Positions 1 to 6,822 of a stretch of DNA of 64,000 nt are shown one piece after another. Each line of letters opens with the position of its first letter. Position 1 is the stretch's first letter. The notes under the pieces are model-generated. The model did no database searches. It saw only the letters and a list, made by a program, of their open reading frames with translations, and was not told the origin of the DNA. The stretch covers positions 1 through 64,000 of the IMG/VR virus record IMGVR_UViG_3300021138_000016. One strand, written 5' to 3'. A program made the translations under genes and the position numbers. This DNA comes from a virus.

Positions 1-108
1 GCTACGATACAGAATGTTTGGGGCAATGCTACGATACAGAATGTTTGGGACAATGCTACGATACAGAATGTTTGGGACAATGCTACGATACAGAATGTTT
101 GGTACAAT
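1..108 (+). repeat. Four tandem 27-bp repeats
   Basis: Units begin at 1, 28, 55 and 82. They differ at only two bases near the unit end (GGGGC, GGGAC, GGGAC, GGTAC), so the array is nearly perfect at DNA level and could change copy number by slippage or recombination. It is in frame with the partial coding sequence and continues beyond the left edge. Confidence 0.9.
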
Positions 109-189
109 GGATTGTATAAAGATTATAGAGGCATTAAGCCCAAACTATATTTAAAGAAAAATGCTTTCGAAATAGTATTGATTGATTAA
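1..189 (+). CDS. 3' end of a repeat protein (9-aa repeats), cut by the window edge
   Basis: Frame 1 is open from base 1 to a TAA at 187-189 and gives 62 residues with no start inside the window. The first 36 residues are four copies of a nonapeptide of the form A-T-I-Q-N-V-W-x-N, followed by a 26-residue non-repetitive tail rich in Lys and Tyr. Such hydrophobic/polar nonapeptide repeats are seen in phage and Bacteroidota proteins and suggest a beta-solenoid-like fold, which is inference. The role is unknown. It runs in the same direction as the clamp operon downstream. Confidence 0.65.
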   Translation, partial: ATIQNVWGNATIQNVWDNATIQNVWDNATIQNVWYNGLYKDYRGIKPKLYLKKNAFEIVLID

Positions 190-201
190 ACAAACAACTT
201 T

Positions 202-426
202 ATGACACTACAACAAAAAGAAACACGATTGAATCAGGAATTGGCAAATGAACCCGCAGCGATAATAAACGCCCGTTTCCTCTATCTTACAGACACGAAT
301 CGAAGAAACTATTGTTCCCCCACTTTATTATCTAAAAGGGTAAGTAGTGGAAAGGTAGGGAGTTTAATTAAGGTTTTAGATAGGGGGTATTTTAACCAAC
401 TTACAGAGGGATATTTTGACAATTAA
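202..426 (+). CDS. Hypothetical protein, 74 aa
   Basis: A small charged protein that I do not recognise. The N-terminal half is Glu/Gln/Lys-rich and helical-looking; the C-terminal half has several Gly-Tyr/Phe pairs. It starts at ATG 202, 12 nt after the preceding stop, with only an A-rich leader, and ends 22 nt before the clamp start. It is probably co-transcribed with its neighbours. Confidence 0.55.
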   Translation: MTLQQKETRLNQELANEPAAIINARFLYLTDTNRRNYCSPTLLSKRVSSGKVGSLIKVLDRGYFNQLTEGYFDN

Positions 427-448
427 TCACACTAAAAAATAAATACAA
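425..448 (+). promoter_or_regulatory. Leader shared with the 6880 operon
   Basis: The bases before the clamp gene (ATCACACTAAAAAA, then TAAATACAA) match the leader directly before the gene at 6880 almost perfectly (about 21 of 22 positions). This is the only long leader match I noticed. It may be a shared 5' untranslated or initiation signal. No good TAnnTTTG box lies just upstream here, unlike at 6846. Confidence 0.4.
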
Positions 449-1549
449 ATGAAAAGTAATGAAATTTTAAAGGCTATCGGATTGCCTAAAAGCAAGTACA
501 ATAATGCACATTGCAGTAAGTTAGCAAGTGTTTACTCCCTCTTAAAAGAAGTTAAAGGGGATATTATTAGTGCTGAAATAGTAGGCAGCGAAGAACTATT
601 TTTTGGTAGAGATACTGAAAATAGTTACGATTGGAAACGAGGCAAAGAAATAAAGGTAAATAATGAAGGTCAAAGCATTAAGGCTGAAAAAATAAAAGTA
701 GTTACTTCTTATGGTGGGGTTTATTCGTTTGCTATCCCAATTGAAAATGCTTTTTATTATTCAGTTTTAGACTTGTTGGGGATTTCTTACAAAGATACTA
801 AGGTAGAAATAACAGAATTTAAGATGGGTGTGATTTTAGTTCCCGAAATTTTGGATGACATTAAAAGGGCAGCAAAGTTCGTAAGCAAGGATGACTTAAA
901 ACCACAATTAGGATGTGTTTGTTTGGATTTTAGCGGCGAATGTGTGCAAGTGGTCGCCACCGATGCACATAGGCTTTATTTGAGCCGCAAAAGGGGATAT
1001 GAAAGGAACGATAAAACCCCGTTCAAAATACTAATTAGTGCTGAATCAGTAAAAGAACTATGCAGCGTAAAGGTTGACTACGAATCCCCTATTACTATCA
1101 AAGTAGTGGACAAAGAAACGGCTTATTTCAATGATATTAAAGTAAGCCTTTACGATGGGTACCAAAAGTTCCCAGACTACAAAGCAGTAATCCCCACTTA
1201 CGATACATCTATGGTATTTGATAGAAAGGATATGATAAGCAATGTCAAAAAAGTAATGCCTTACTCTAATAAGTCCACAATGCAAGTAAACTTTCATTTG
1301 AACGGTAAAATAGAAATGATGGCAGAAGATAGGGATTTCGAGTTTGGCACTACTGCATCTTTCCCCTATGTATCAAAAGACTTTCAAGATACTGATATAG
1401 CCTTTAATGGGAAGTTCTTAGTTGAAACTTTGGGGGTATTCAAAAGCAGCGAAGTATCTATGTTACATAATGGAATCCCAACTAAGCCCGCTATTTTTAC
1501 TGATGGCAGCGAACGAGTGTTAGTTTGCCCCTTAATGATAAAGGACTAA
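449..1549 (+). CDS. dnaN: DNA polymerase sliding clamp (DnaN, beta-clamp family)
   Basis: This is a phage version of the ring clamp that tethers a replicative DNA polymerase to DNA. At 366 aa it has the usual bacterial beta length. Family landmarks: residues 170-177 read A-T-D-A-H-R-L-Y, the central beta-clamp motif; residues 240-249 (KFPDYKAVIP) match the family's YPDY..VIP motif; and the end (about 357-364, VLVCPLMI) matches the C-terminal strand that forms the partner-binding pocket. The N-terminal domain is diverged. ATG 449 is the only start that keeps full length. It probably recruits a phage or host polymerase; no polymerase lies in this window. Confidence 0.87.
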   Translation: MKSNEILKAIGLPKSKYNNAHCSKLASVYSLLKEVKGDIISAEIVGSEELFFGRDTENSYDWKRGKEIKVNNEGQSIKAEKIKVVTSYGGVYSFAIPIENAFYYSVLDLLGISYKDTKVEITEFKMGVILVPEILDDIKRAAKFVSKDDLKPQLGCVCLDFSGECVQVVATDAHRLYLSRKRGYERNDKTPFKILISAESVKELCSVKVDYESPITIKVVDKETAYFNDIKVSLYDGYQKFPDYKAVIPTYDTSMVFDRKDMISNVKKVMPYSNKSTMQVNFHLNGKIEMMAEDRDFEFGTTASFPYVSKDFQDTDIAFNGKFLVETLGVFKSSEVSMLHNGIPTKPAIFTDGSERVLVCPLMIKD

Positions 1550-1577
1550 TTTTTTAAACAATTAAAATAAATAAGTT

Positions 1578-1820
1578 ATGAGTACAGAAAGTAAAAATCT
1601 TGTTAAGGTTATGGTTATAACCAATTGCCCTTGTTGTGGGAAAAGTGATAATGTAAGAAAAGATTATGACTACCCAAAAACTTTGAGATTATGCGACACT
1701 TGCGGATGCGACTTCGATACTGATAAACAAACAATTTTTAACACAAAAGAAAGTGTTTGCTGCAATAAGGAAAGCGGAAGGCAAAATATTATAGGCTACA
1801 ATTGTAGCACACTAAAGTGA
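1578..1820 (+). CDS. Small zinc-ribbon protein, 80 aa
   Basis: Two Cys pairs (C-P-C-C near residue 17 and C-D-T-C about 20 residues later) form a C4 zinc-ribbon pattern, followed by further Cys residues (VCCN, YNC) near the end. Such domains often bind nucleic acid or proteins, but nothing here shows the target. It starts 28 nt after the clamp stop and ends 7 nt before the next start, so it belongs to the same operon. Confidence 0.6.
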   Translation: MSTESKNLVKVMVITNCPCCGKSDNVRKDYDYPKTLRLCDTCGCDFDTDKQTIFNTKESVCCNKESGRQNIIGYNCSTLK

Positions 1821-1827
1821 AGCGATT

Positions 1828-1998
1828 ATGATAAAAAAGATTTTGTCTATTTTCAAAAAGAAAAATTACAACAAAGAAGGGTACGGGAACTTTCTTATGT
1901 TAAAGATAGATTTAGATAAGGATAAGCGAAAATTTAATGCAGCGAATCCTAAGCCCGTTTACAAAATATCTAAAATTATTGACCCAAACAATCAGTAA
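1828..1998 (+). CDS. Small basic protein, 56 aa
   Basis: An open frame from ATG 1828 to TAA 1996-1998. The N-terminus is very basic (MIKKILSIFKKKNYNKEGYG) and the rest carries many Lys and Asp residues. I do not recognise it. Tight spacing to the preceding stop (7 nt) and position in a packed plus-strand operon support a real gene. Confidence 0.5.
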   Translation: MIKKILSIFKKKNYNKEGYGNFLMLKIDLDKDKRKFNAANPKPVYKISKIIDPNNQ

Positions 1999-2031
1999 AC
2001 ATATTTAATCACTTTTAAACATTTTTAAGCA

Positions 2032-2187
2032 ATGGAAATAGGATATATTAAAGGGGATATTGTAATCCTTAGAATAGTGGGAAAGATTACAGAAGTAACT
2101 TTCTCACATTATAGCGGGAAGAAAGGCAAAGGGAACTTTTTCTTTGATTTTTTAGGAAACAAATATAATCTCAACCAAATAGCGTAA
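2032..2187 (+). CDS. Small protein, 51 aa, unknown
   Basis: An open frame from ATG 2032 to TAA 2185-2187 ends 3 nt before the next ATG. The sequence alternates hydrophobic and charged residues like a small beta-barrel (I-V-I-L-R-I-V near residues 10-16, then an SGKKGKG turn). No family recognised. Confidence 0.5.
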   Translation: MEIGYIKGDIVILRIVGKITEVTFSHYSGKKGKGNFFFDFLGNKYNLNQIA

Positions 2188-2190
2188 CCA

Positions 2191-2421
2191 ATGGCAATAT
2201 TATCAGTAGCAGAGTACACAAAGAATAAGAATATACGGTTATCACTTCCCTTTAAAATGGATAAAGAAGGGGGTAAATACTATCACAAGGGGGGATGGAT
2301 AGACAAGCAGCGTTTAGACGAAATTTACCCAATAGATTTGCCTTTTGCAGAGAATAGGCGTAAGGGAGAAAACCCCGAAGTAAGCAAACGTTTTATTCAT
2401 AATCAAAAAAGTTATATGTAA
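2191..2421 (+). CDS. Hypothetical protein, 76 aa
   Basis: A polar, Lys/Gly-rich protein with a KEGGKYYHKGGW stretch and a C-terminal basic segment. Its TAA shares one base with the next ATG (TAATG), which suggests coupled translation. No family recognised. Confidence 0.55.
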   Translation: MAILSVAEYTKNKNIRLSLPFKMDKEGGKYYHKGGWIDKQRLDEIYPIDLPFAENRRKGENPEVSKRFIHNQKSYM

Positions 2422-2573
2422 TGGACAAGTATAAGTTGCAATCAGCGATTAATAAAATTAACGATAATCTTCGGTTGGGGAAATGTAAAAACCCCTTTGC
2501 AGCAAAGAACAAAAAGAAGCAATTACAAAGGGAACTAAGGGCAATATTGCAACAAGAATTTGAAGCTAAATAA
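2421..2573 (+). CDS. Small basic helical protein, 50 aa
   Basis: ATG 2421 overlaps the previous stop (TAATG) and the frame runs to TAA 2571-2573. About a third of the residues are Lys or Arg, and the C-terminal half looks like one amphipathic helix ending in acidic residues. Possibly nucleic-acid binding, which is inference from composition only. Confidence 0.5.
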   Translation: MDKYKLQSAINKINDNLRLGKCKNPFAAKNKKKQLQRELRAILQQEFEAK

Positions 2574-2580
2574 ATAAATT

Positions 2581-2784
2581 ATGTACTCAATAGAAGTTCA
2601 AGAAGAACAAACAAGAAAGACTTTAATAACCTATGAAGGAACAATAACCCCACAAATAGGGGATATATACGCAGGGTCTATTTTAGGGAAAGGCTTCTCT
2701 CAAATAGTAGTAGGTAGGTTACTAATCCCCGCTTGCCCAAAAAACATTGTAGTATTTGTTAAAGATGCGTATATAAATGAGTAA
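2581..2784 (+). CDS. Hypothetical protein, 67 aa
   Basis: A probable small beta-rich protein with a central G-S-I-L-G-K-G-F segment. It starts 7 nt after the preceding stop and overlaps the next gene by 8 nt, as is normal in this operon. No family recognised. Confidence 0.55.
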   Translation: MYSIEVQEEQTRKTLITYEGTITPQIGDIYAGSILGKGFSQIVVGRLLIPACPKNIVVFVKDAYINE

Positions 2785-2965
2785 GCAAGAAAGCCCCTTT
2801 ATAAGATGTTTTAGGCTGTATTTCATAGTAGAACGGGAACAAAACAAAGTAAGAAAAGCCCTACTGAAAAGTAAAGACAATAGTGTTGTTATCCCCCTTA
2901 CTAACCGTTACGATATTTTGCAGCGAAGAAAAGATAGACTTAACCGTATTAAACTTAAATTATGA
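2777..2965 (+). CDS. Hypothetical basic protein, 62 aa
   Basis: A Lys/Arg-rich protein whose last 20 residues form a strongly basic helix. It overlaps the preceding gene by 8 nt and the next by 4 nt (ATGA). This stop-start coupling is the best evidence that it is translated. Confidence 0.55.
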   Translation: MSKQESPFIRCFRLYFIVEREQNKVRKALLKSKDNSVVIPLTNRYDILQRRKDRLNRIKLKL

Positions 2966-3276
2966 CAATAAGTGACAAGGCATTAGCGTGGTGGGCGGCG
3001 TTAAGCCCAGAAGAAATAGAAGATTTATATACCATCAGTACTATTGGGGAAACTTTGCCAACCATAGACCCAGAAATATTCATTGAAGGTGTCGAAAATG
3101 GGATTTTAAAAGGTTACGATGCCCCCCTTGCAAAAAGAAACTACCAAGTAGCGGAATATCTATGGCAAGAACTATTAGGAGTAGTTATGATTAATGAAAG
3201 TGGCAGAACCCTAAGCAGCGAAGAAATAAAGTCTTGTAGGGATGCACTAGAAAAACAGCGACCCATTAAGCAGTAA
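2962..3276 (+). CDS. Hypothetical helical protein, 104 aa
   Basis: Last gene of the plus-strand block. It begins with an ATGA overlap and is predominantly helical, with an aromatic N-terminus (A-W-W-A-A-L-S-P-E-E) and an acidic middle. No known domain recognised. The bidirectional terminator follows directly. Confidence 0.6.
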   Translation: MTISDKALAWWAALSPEEIEDLYTISTIGETLPTIDPEIFIEGVENGILKGYDAPLAKRNYQVAEYLWQELLGVVMINESGRTLSSEEIKSCRDALEKQRPIKQ

Positions 3277-3278
3277 AA

Positions 3279-3310
3279 CAAAAGCCCTTACGATTTGTAG
3301 GGGCTTTTTT
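3279..3310. terminator. Bidirectional intrinsic terminator between convergent operons
   Basis: AAAGCCCTTAC pairs with GTAGGGGCTTT (10 Watson-Crick pairs plus one G-T) around a 5-nt loop, with a T run on the right and, read from the other strand, a T-rich run on the left. It lies between the plus operon ending at 3276 and the minus operon ending at 3288, and overlaps the stop of the latter. Confidence 0.8.
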
Positions 3311-3500
3311 GTTGGGTTAGAATATCCCTTTGCCATTGGATAGAAACATTATAGTGAATATAACGGGCTTCTAGTTCGTCCTTTGCCTTTTTCACTTCTT
3401 CTAGGTTATGTCTCCCCGTGATAGGTACTAGAAAAACTTGCATTAAATTACCTTTCGTTTCATAGGGGATATTATTGCTTGTGTGCTTAATTACTGCCAT
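3288..3500 (-). CDS. Hypothetical protein, 70 aa
   Basis: Last gene of the minus-strand regulatory operon. It has a short beta-like stretch (MQVFLVPITGRHN) followed by a charged helix (E-E-V-K-K-A-K-D-E-L-E-A-R-Y). Its start shares a base with the stop of a 26-codon frame upstream. No family recognised. Confidence 0.55.
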   Translation of the reverse strand: MAVIKHTSNNIPYETKGNLMQVFLVPITGRHNLEEVKKAKDELEARYIHYNVSIQWQRDILTQQKSPYKS

Positions 3501-3580
3501 TAAATTTCGTTTTCGGTGTGAACATTATCCCAATCATCATCTTGCCAAATTAGAAGGGGAGTAAGTGGTGTTTCTTGCAT
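3500..3580 (-). CDS. Possible 26-aa acidic microprotein
   Basis: An open frame from ATG (3580-3578) to TAA (3502-3500). It overlaps the end of the DnaA-like gene and shares one base with the next start (TAATG). The product is short and acidic (Q-D-D-D-W-D-N core). Only the coupled overlap supports it, and it could be chance. Confidence 0.33.
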   Translation of the reverse strand: MQETPLTPLLIWQDDDWDNVHTENEI

Positions 3581-4094
3581 CTTGATTATTGTTTAGTGGG
3601 GTTATTGTAATTGGTTGTCCGAAAATCCCCGTAGGACGATATTTTTTCAGTTCTTGTCGTAGGGTGATGTTCTTGTTTATTAGTTCGTTCTTTTCTCTTT
3701 GTAGGCGTTTGTTTAATCCCTTTAATTGGGCGAAATCCCGTACTAAATCATTGTACTCTTGTTCTAGTTGTTCGTATTCTTTTTGGTCTTGAACATTTAG
3801 TTCCAAGTGGGCTTTCAGTAGTTCTATATCATTGTAAGTAACAGTATCACTTACTGCTAATTGGTCTACTACTACATCCCTAGAATGCAATACTGTCGTG
3901 TGGTCTCGTCCCCCGATAGCATCGCCCAAACTCATTAAAGAAAACCTATAATAAACCCTTCCAATATAGCAATAATACTGCCTTATCTTTACTAAGTCCC
4001 TAAACCTTCTTTTACTTTTTATACTGACATCATCAGCATTAAACAAAGTACATATTTCTTCTAGTAGTTGTTCAGGTGTTGTTATGAGTATCAA
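3537..4094 (-). CDS. DnaA domain-IV-like DNA-binding protein with coiled-coil tail
   Basis: Residues about 28-75 match the DNA-binding domain IV of the replication initiator DnaA. The signature G-G-R-D-H-T-T-V-L-H-S at 61-71 is the DnaA box-recognition helix, preceded by a helix with RQYYCYIGR (about 38-46) where DnaA has ARQ..MYL. The AAA+ ATPase (domain III) and the helicase-loading domains are absent. Residues about 95-152 instead form a long charged coiled coil, and the tail is Asn/Thr-rich. It could bind DnaA boxes in the phage or host origin without ATP control, as a helicase loader, competitor or regulator. DNA binding is well supported; the role is inference. Confidence 0.8.
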   Translation of the reverse strand: MILITTPEQLLEEICTLFNADDVSIKSKRRFRDLVKIRQYYCYIGRVYYRFSLMSLGDAIGGRDHTTVLHSRDVVVDQLAVSDTVTYNDIELLKAHLELNVQDQKEYEQLEQEYNDLVRDFAQLKGLNKRLQREKNELINKNITLRQELKKYRPTGIFGQPITITPLNNNQDARNTTYSPSNLAR

Positions 4095-4115
4095 AATCTT
4101 ATAAAATTTAGTCGG

Positions 4116-4469
4116 TTACGAAAATAAGGATTGTTGTTGAAATTCCCCTACCTTTTCTAAGACTTCTTTAGTGGGGAGTGATTGCGTTGCATTATCAAAA
4201 TTAGTCTGTAATCCGCTATCATTTGGAGTAGAAACCAAAAGGTATTGTGCATAAGTACAAGTGTTGTTAAACCTATCGTGGGCGGTCTTGGGGACTGTTG
4301 AAATATCCCAACCCCCACGCCTTAATAACAAGATGCTTTGCCCTATCCTAGTATGCCCGTAAAGCTGAATTGCTTGCCAACTCGTAATTGTTTTGTACTT
4401 CATTAAGTGGGCTACTACTTTCCCGTGCTTAGTTACCTTAGCCGATTGTGTCGGATTTTTCTTTTCCAT
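4116..4469 (-). CDS. Helix-turn-helix protein, 117 aa
   Basis: Residues about 20-60 (T-S-W-Q-A-I-Q-L-Y-G, then R-I-G-Q-S-I-L-L-L-R-R-G-G-W-D-I) match the HTH_39-type winged-helix domain common in small phage proteins. The C-terminal 45 residues are polar and probably disordered. It overlaps the upstream gene by 32 nt and starts at its first ATG. A DNA-binding regulatory or accessory role is likely. Confidence 0.65.
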   Translation of the reverse strand: MEKKNPTQSAKVTKHGKVVAHLMKYKTITSWQAIQLYGHTRIGQSILLLRRGGWDISTVPKTAHDRFNNTCTYAQYLLVSTPNDSGLQTNFDNATQSLPTKEVLEKVGEFQQQSLFS

Positions 4470-4632
4470 TTTCTTTTATTTTAGTATCAACAAATAGTTT
4501 TACCATATCCCAATGTTCTAGGTCAATGAAACACTTCTCATCAAAAGGGGAGTTAAAGTCGTTAGTAAATATAATGTTCCCGAACCCCACTTCAACAGAA
4601 TTATGTTTATCGTATTTAAAAACTTCACTCAT
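4438..4632 (-). CDS. Hypothetical protein, 64 aa
   Basis: A small protein with alternating beta-like segments (V-E-V-G-F-G-N-I-I-F) and a Lys-rich C-terminus. It overlaps the upstream gene by 4 nt. Its 3' end overlaps the HTH gene by 32 nt, one of the larger overlaps in this operon. Unrecognised. Confidence 0.5.
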   Translation of the reverse strand: MSEVFKYDKHNSVEVGFGNIIFTNDFNSPFDEKCFIDLEHWDMVKLFVDTKIKENGKEKSDTIG

Positions 4633-4841
4633 AATGTTTGTTTTTCAAGTCCCATATAATAACCAATATTACCACTACTAAAGTACTCTTTTTGTCCCTT
4701 TTTATGCCCCGTTTCATATTGATAGACGTGCATTTTCTTATTCATTTTTTTGCCATCTGGGGCTATGTCACTATCCCCCACATATATTATTTTTTGCCTA
4801 TCAAAAATAAATGAATCAGGGGGCTTAAATTTTTCTATCAT
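4629..4841 (-). CDS. Hypothetical protein, 70 aa
   Basis: A Lys/Tyr/Gly-rich protein with two Met-Lys clusters (K-K-M-N-K-K-M). It overlaps the gene after it by 4 nt, and its start overlaps the stop of a 26-codon frame upstream (ATGA). Unrecognised. Confidence 0.5.
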   Translation of the reverse strand: MIEKFKPPDSFIFDRQKIIYVGDSDIAPDGKKMNKKMHVYQYETGHKKGQKEYFSSGNIGYYMGLEKQTL

Positions 4842-4918
4842 AATTCTACTTGTTTAGTTCTATAAGGTTTCTTTTTATTACCCCCGAATTTGTGACCGAG
4901 AGGGAAGGTGTGTTTCAT
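4838..4918 (-). CDS. Possible 26-aa basic microprotein
   Basis: An open frame from ATG (4918-4916) to TGA (4840-4838) with an ATGA overlap to the next gene. The product is very basic (G-N-K-K-K-P-Y-R-T-K core). It partly fills the 134-nt gap between annotated-size genes, but is too short to judge by composition. Confidence 0.38.
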   Translation of the reverse strand: MKHTFPLGHKFGGNKKKPYRTKQVEL

Positions 4919-4974
4919 AATTTCTTATATTTAATGGGTTTATAACTCCATATCATTTGGCATCTGTACCGCCG

Positions 4975-5472
4975 TCACGAATAAAGGACTTCTTCTAAGT
5001 AATCCCACATTACTTGAAGATAACCTTTGGTATAAAGCATTTCTTTAAAGTGAGCGTGTTCCTTTTGATATTTAGTAAACATACTACTACCCGTCATTCT
5101 GCTGTATTGACAATTAGCAATCCTATCGCATAGCTTTACAAATAGTGCATTAGGGGTTTCTTTAATGTCTTTATAAATCCAATCGGGCATTCTTTCAGCC
5201 CTATTTCTTCCCCTTGTTAAATTAGTGCAAACCCTTACTATTTCAGCCGTTTCATAAGATGTATTTTCAAGTACATCGTTATAACTTTGTCTAGTATCTT
5301 CAATAAGGTCGTGACACCAACACCCATTAATAACACTTTCTTGATTATCATTTGAAACTAAATGTATAAATTTTTCCCCATTCCTTACAACCATTCTTAG
5401 GTGAAAATCATAAGGTAAATACTTGTCGTAAAAGTGATTTGTTTCAGCGTGTGCTTTAATTGCGTAATCCAT
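4975..5472 (-). CDS. HD-domain hydrolase of RelA/SpoT (small alarmone hydrolase) type
   Basis: The 165-aa single-domain protein carries the metal-binding set of the RelA/SpoT hydrolase fold: His-24 in F-H-L-R-M-V-V, His-Asp at 54-55 in C-H-D-L-I-E-D-T with the Glu-Asp pair at 58-59, and Asp-116 in K-L-C-D-R-I-A-N. Stand-alone members (Mesh1/SAH) remove pyrophosphate from (p)ppGpp and related nucleotides. No synthetase or TGS domain is present. A phage copy could blunt stringent or toxic alarmone signalling. Other HD-fold activities on nucleotides remain possible. It sits in the regulatory operon. Confidence 0.72.
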   Translation of the reverse strand: MDYAIKAHAETNHFYDKYLPYDFHLRMVVRNGEKFIHLVSNDNQESVINGCWCHDLIEDTRQSYNDVLENTSYETAEIVRVCTNLTRGRNRAERMPDWIYKDIKETPNALFVKLCDRIANCQYSRMTGSSMFTKYQKEHAHFKEMLYTKGYLQVMWDYLEEVLYS

Positions 5473-5483
5473 AATTTTATTTT

Positions 5484-5576
5484 TTAAAAGTTAATAATAT
5501 CATCGTCTATGTGGTTAGCCGTCACATAGCATTTAATTGTATATGCTATCATTGCGGCAATCGTTCGTAGTAGCAT
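5484..5576 (-). CDS. Possible 30-aa microprotein
   Basis: An open frame from ATG (5576-5574) to TAA (5486-5484) fills the gap between the HD hydrolase and the YopX-like gene with short spacers (11 nt on each side). The first half is hydrophobic (L-L-R-T-I-A-A-M-I-A-Y) and the end acidic. Support is positional only. Confidence 0.38.
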   Translation of the reverse strand: MLLRTIAAMIAYTIKCYVTANHIDDDIINF

Positions 5577-5587
5577 GGGTTAGGGGG

Positions 5588-5983
5588 TTAGTCGTGAATG
5601 TTGTAAACGTGAATAGTATCATTTATTAACCAGTCTGCAAGTTGTGGGTCGGATAAACTTTTGAATATTAATTCGTCTCCAGATACCAAGTCTTTAATAT
5701 CACTCATACAATATCTAGCCTTAATAACAAAGCCGCCAAAAGTGCGATAAATTCTAAATTTAGTACCTTCATTATCTTTCCTAATATCATCGTCAAATAT
5801 CTTTATATCTTTACAATCGGTTATCCAACTATATTGGCAAACCATTTCGGGTACAACCTCTATCGTTTCCCTGTTTTCATAAGTCCTGATGAAGTGCATA
5901 TCATCATCTTTATTGTACTCGTAAAACCCCTCTACCCATTCTCCGTTATCTACTCGTTTTGCTTTGAAAAGTATCTGTCTCAT
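5588..5983 (-). CDS. YopX-family phage protein
   Basis: The N-terminus (L-F-K-A-K-R-V-D-N-G-E-W-V-E-G-F-Y) and the centre (V-P-E-M-V-C-Q-Y-S-W-I-T-D, then I-F-D-D-D-I) match the YopX family found throughout Gram-positive and Bacteroidota phages and prophages. At 131 aa it has the usual length. The molecular function of the family is not established. It lies between the GIY-YIG gene and the HD hydrolase. Confidence 0.8.
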   Translation of the reverse strand: MRQILFKAKRVDNGEWVEGFYEYNKDDDMHFIRTYENRETIEVVPEMVCQYSWITDCKDIKIFDDDIRKDNEGTKFRIYRTFGGFVIKARYCMSDIKDLVSGDELIFKSLSDPQLADWLINDTIHVYNIHD

Positions 5984-5996
5984 TTTTTTTATTTAT

Positions 5997-6542
5997 TTAA
6001 TTGTTAAGTAATGAATCTACATCAACGCCACGAGCAGTTAATATATTAGACATTTGTTCAAAAATAAGTTTAGATAAACATTCGTCATAACCATTGCCTT
6101 TTAAATATCTTTTGTAAGTACCTTCGCAACATATAACACGCCTATTTGTTTTATCATATCTAGTTAATAAGTGTAAATCACAAGGTGTTACTACTTTATT
6201 AAGAACTCTTATTTTACTTATGTATTTTTCAAGTGGGGATACTCCATTAGGGTATTTAATTGGAGTATCACTCAATGTTCTGTAGCTGTAACTATTTATA
6301 GTTTTATTTTTTAAAATAAAACCCCAAGCCTTAAATTGTTGAATCCAATAAAGTTCAATATATCTAGCTTTAGAATTATCGCAAACTTCAATAGCCTCTA
6401 TTTTTACATCATCTTTTGTAATATTTATTGACTTTAATAAATTAGTGTGACCAGAAAGCCTTTCTTTTAAGGTTTTTTTTGTAGCACCTACATAAAATGT
6501 GACATCATTGCTTTTATAAGAAAGTGTATATATAGTAATCAT
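5997..6542 (-). CDS. GIY-YIG nuclease-like protein, 181 aa
   Basis: The first 35 residues carry the GIY-YIG core: I-Y-T near residue 4, F-Y-V-G-A-T at 16-21 and K-E-R-L-S-G-H containing the catalytic Arg near 28. A conserved Glu follows near 63 in R-Y-I-E-L-Y-W-I. The C-terminal half is unassigned. It may be a free-standing homing endonuclease inserted in the operon or a nuclease used on host DNA. It overlaps the repressor-like gene by 1 nt. Confidence 0.7.
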   Translation of the reverse strand: MITIYTLSYKSNDVTFYVGATKKTLKERLSGHTNLLKSINITKDDVKIEAIEVCDNSKARYIELYWIQQFKAWGFILKNKTINSYSYRTLSDTPIKYPNGVSPLEKYISKIRVLNKVVTPCDLHLLTRYDKTNRRVICCEGTYKRYLKGNGYDECLSKLIFEQMSNILTARGVDVDSLLNN

Positions 6543-6736
6543 TACTTATCGTATTGCATATTAGGAAATACTACTTTAATCTTTTCTATTTGCCCGTCAG
6601 TTGGCGCAAGCCTACCTTTTACAATACGGGATAACTCACTTTCGTGGATACCGCATTTATTCATTAGCCACCTATTAGTCCTGCCATCCATAGCTTTAAC
6701 TAATGCCTGTTGAAATGTAATCTTTTCTTTTGCCAT
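6542..6736 (-). CDS. Cro/CI-like HTH repressor, 64 aa
   Basis: A compact DNA-binding protein: N-R-W-L-M-N-K-C-G-I-H-E-S-E-L-S-R-I-V-K (about 21-40) is a helix-turn-helix, followed by G-R-L-A-P-T-D-G-Q-I, typical of XRE/Cro-like domains. It is the first gene of the leftward operon, 23 nt from the leftward -7 box, facing a divergent rightward promoter. It is therefore the best candidate for regulating both promoters. Confidence 0.72.
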   Translation of the reverse strand: MAKEKITFQQALVKAMDGRTNRWLMNKCGIHESELSRIVKGRLAPTDGQIEKIKVVFPNMQYDK

Positions 6737-6758
6737 TATCTATTTGTTTGATACGCTG

Positions 6759-6790
6759 CAAATATATAGATACATATTTAATCTACCAAA
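6759..6790 (-). promoter_or_regulatory. Leftward Bacteroidota-type promoter
   Basis: On the minus strand a -7 box TATATTTG (6766-6759) is preceded 20 nt upstream by TTTG (6790-6787), matching the Bacteroidota primary-sigma consensus (TTTG, about 19-21 nt, TAnnTTTG). It drives the 6736-3288 operon. Confidence 0.72.
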
Positions 6791-6822
6791 AAAATATTTT
6801 TTAGTAAATTATAAAAAAAAGT

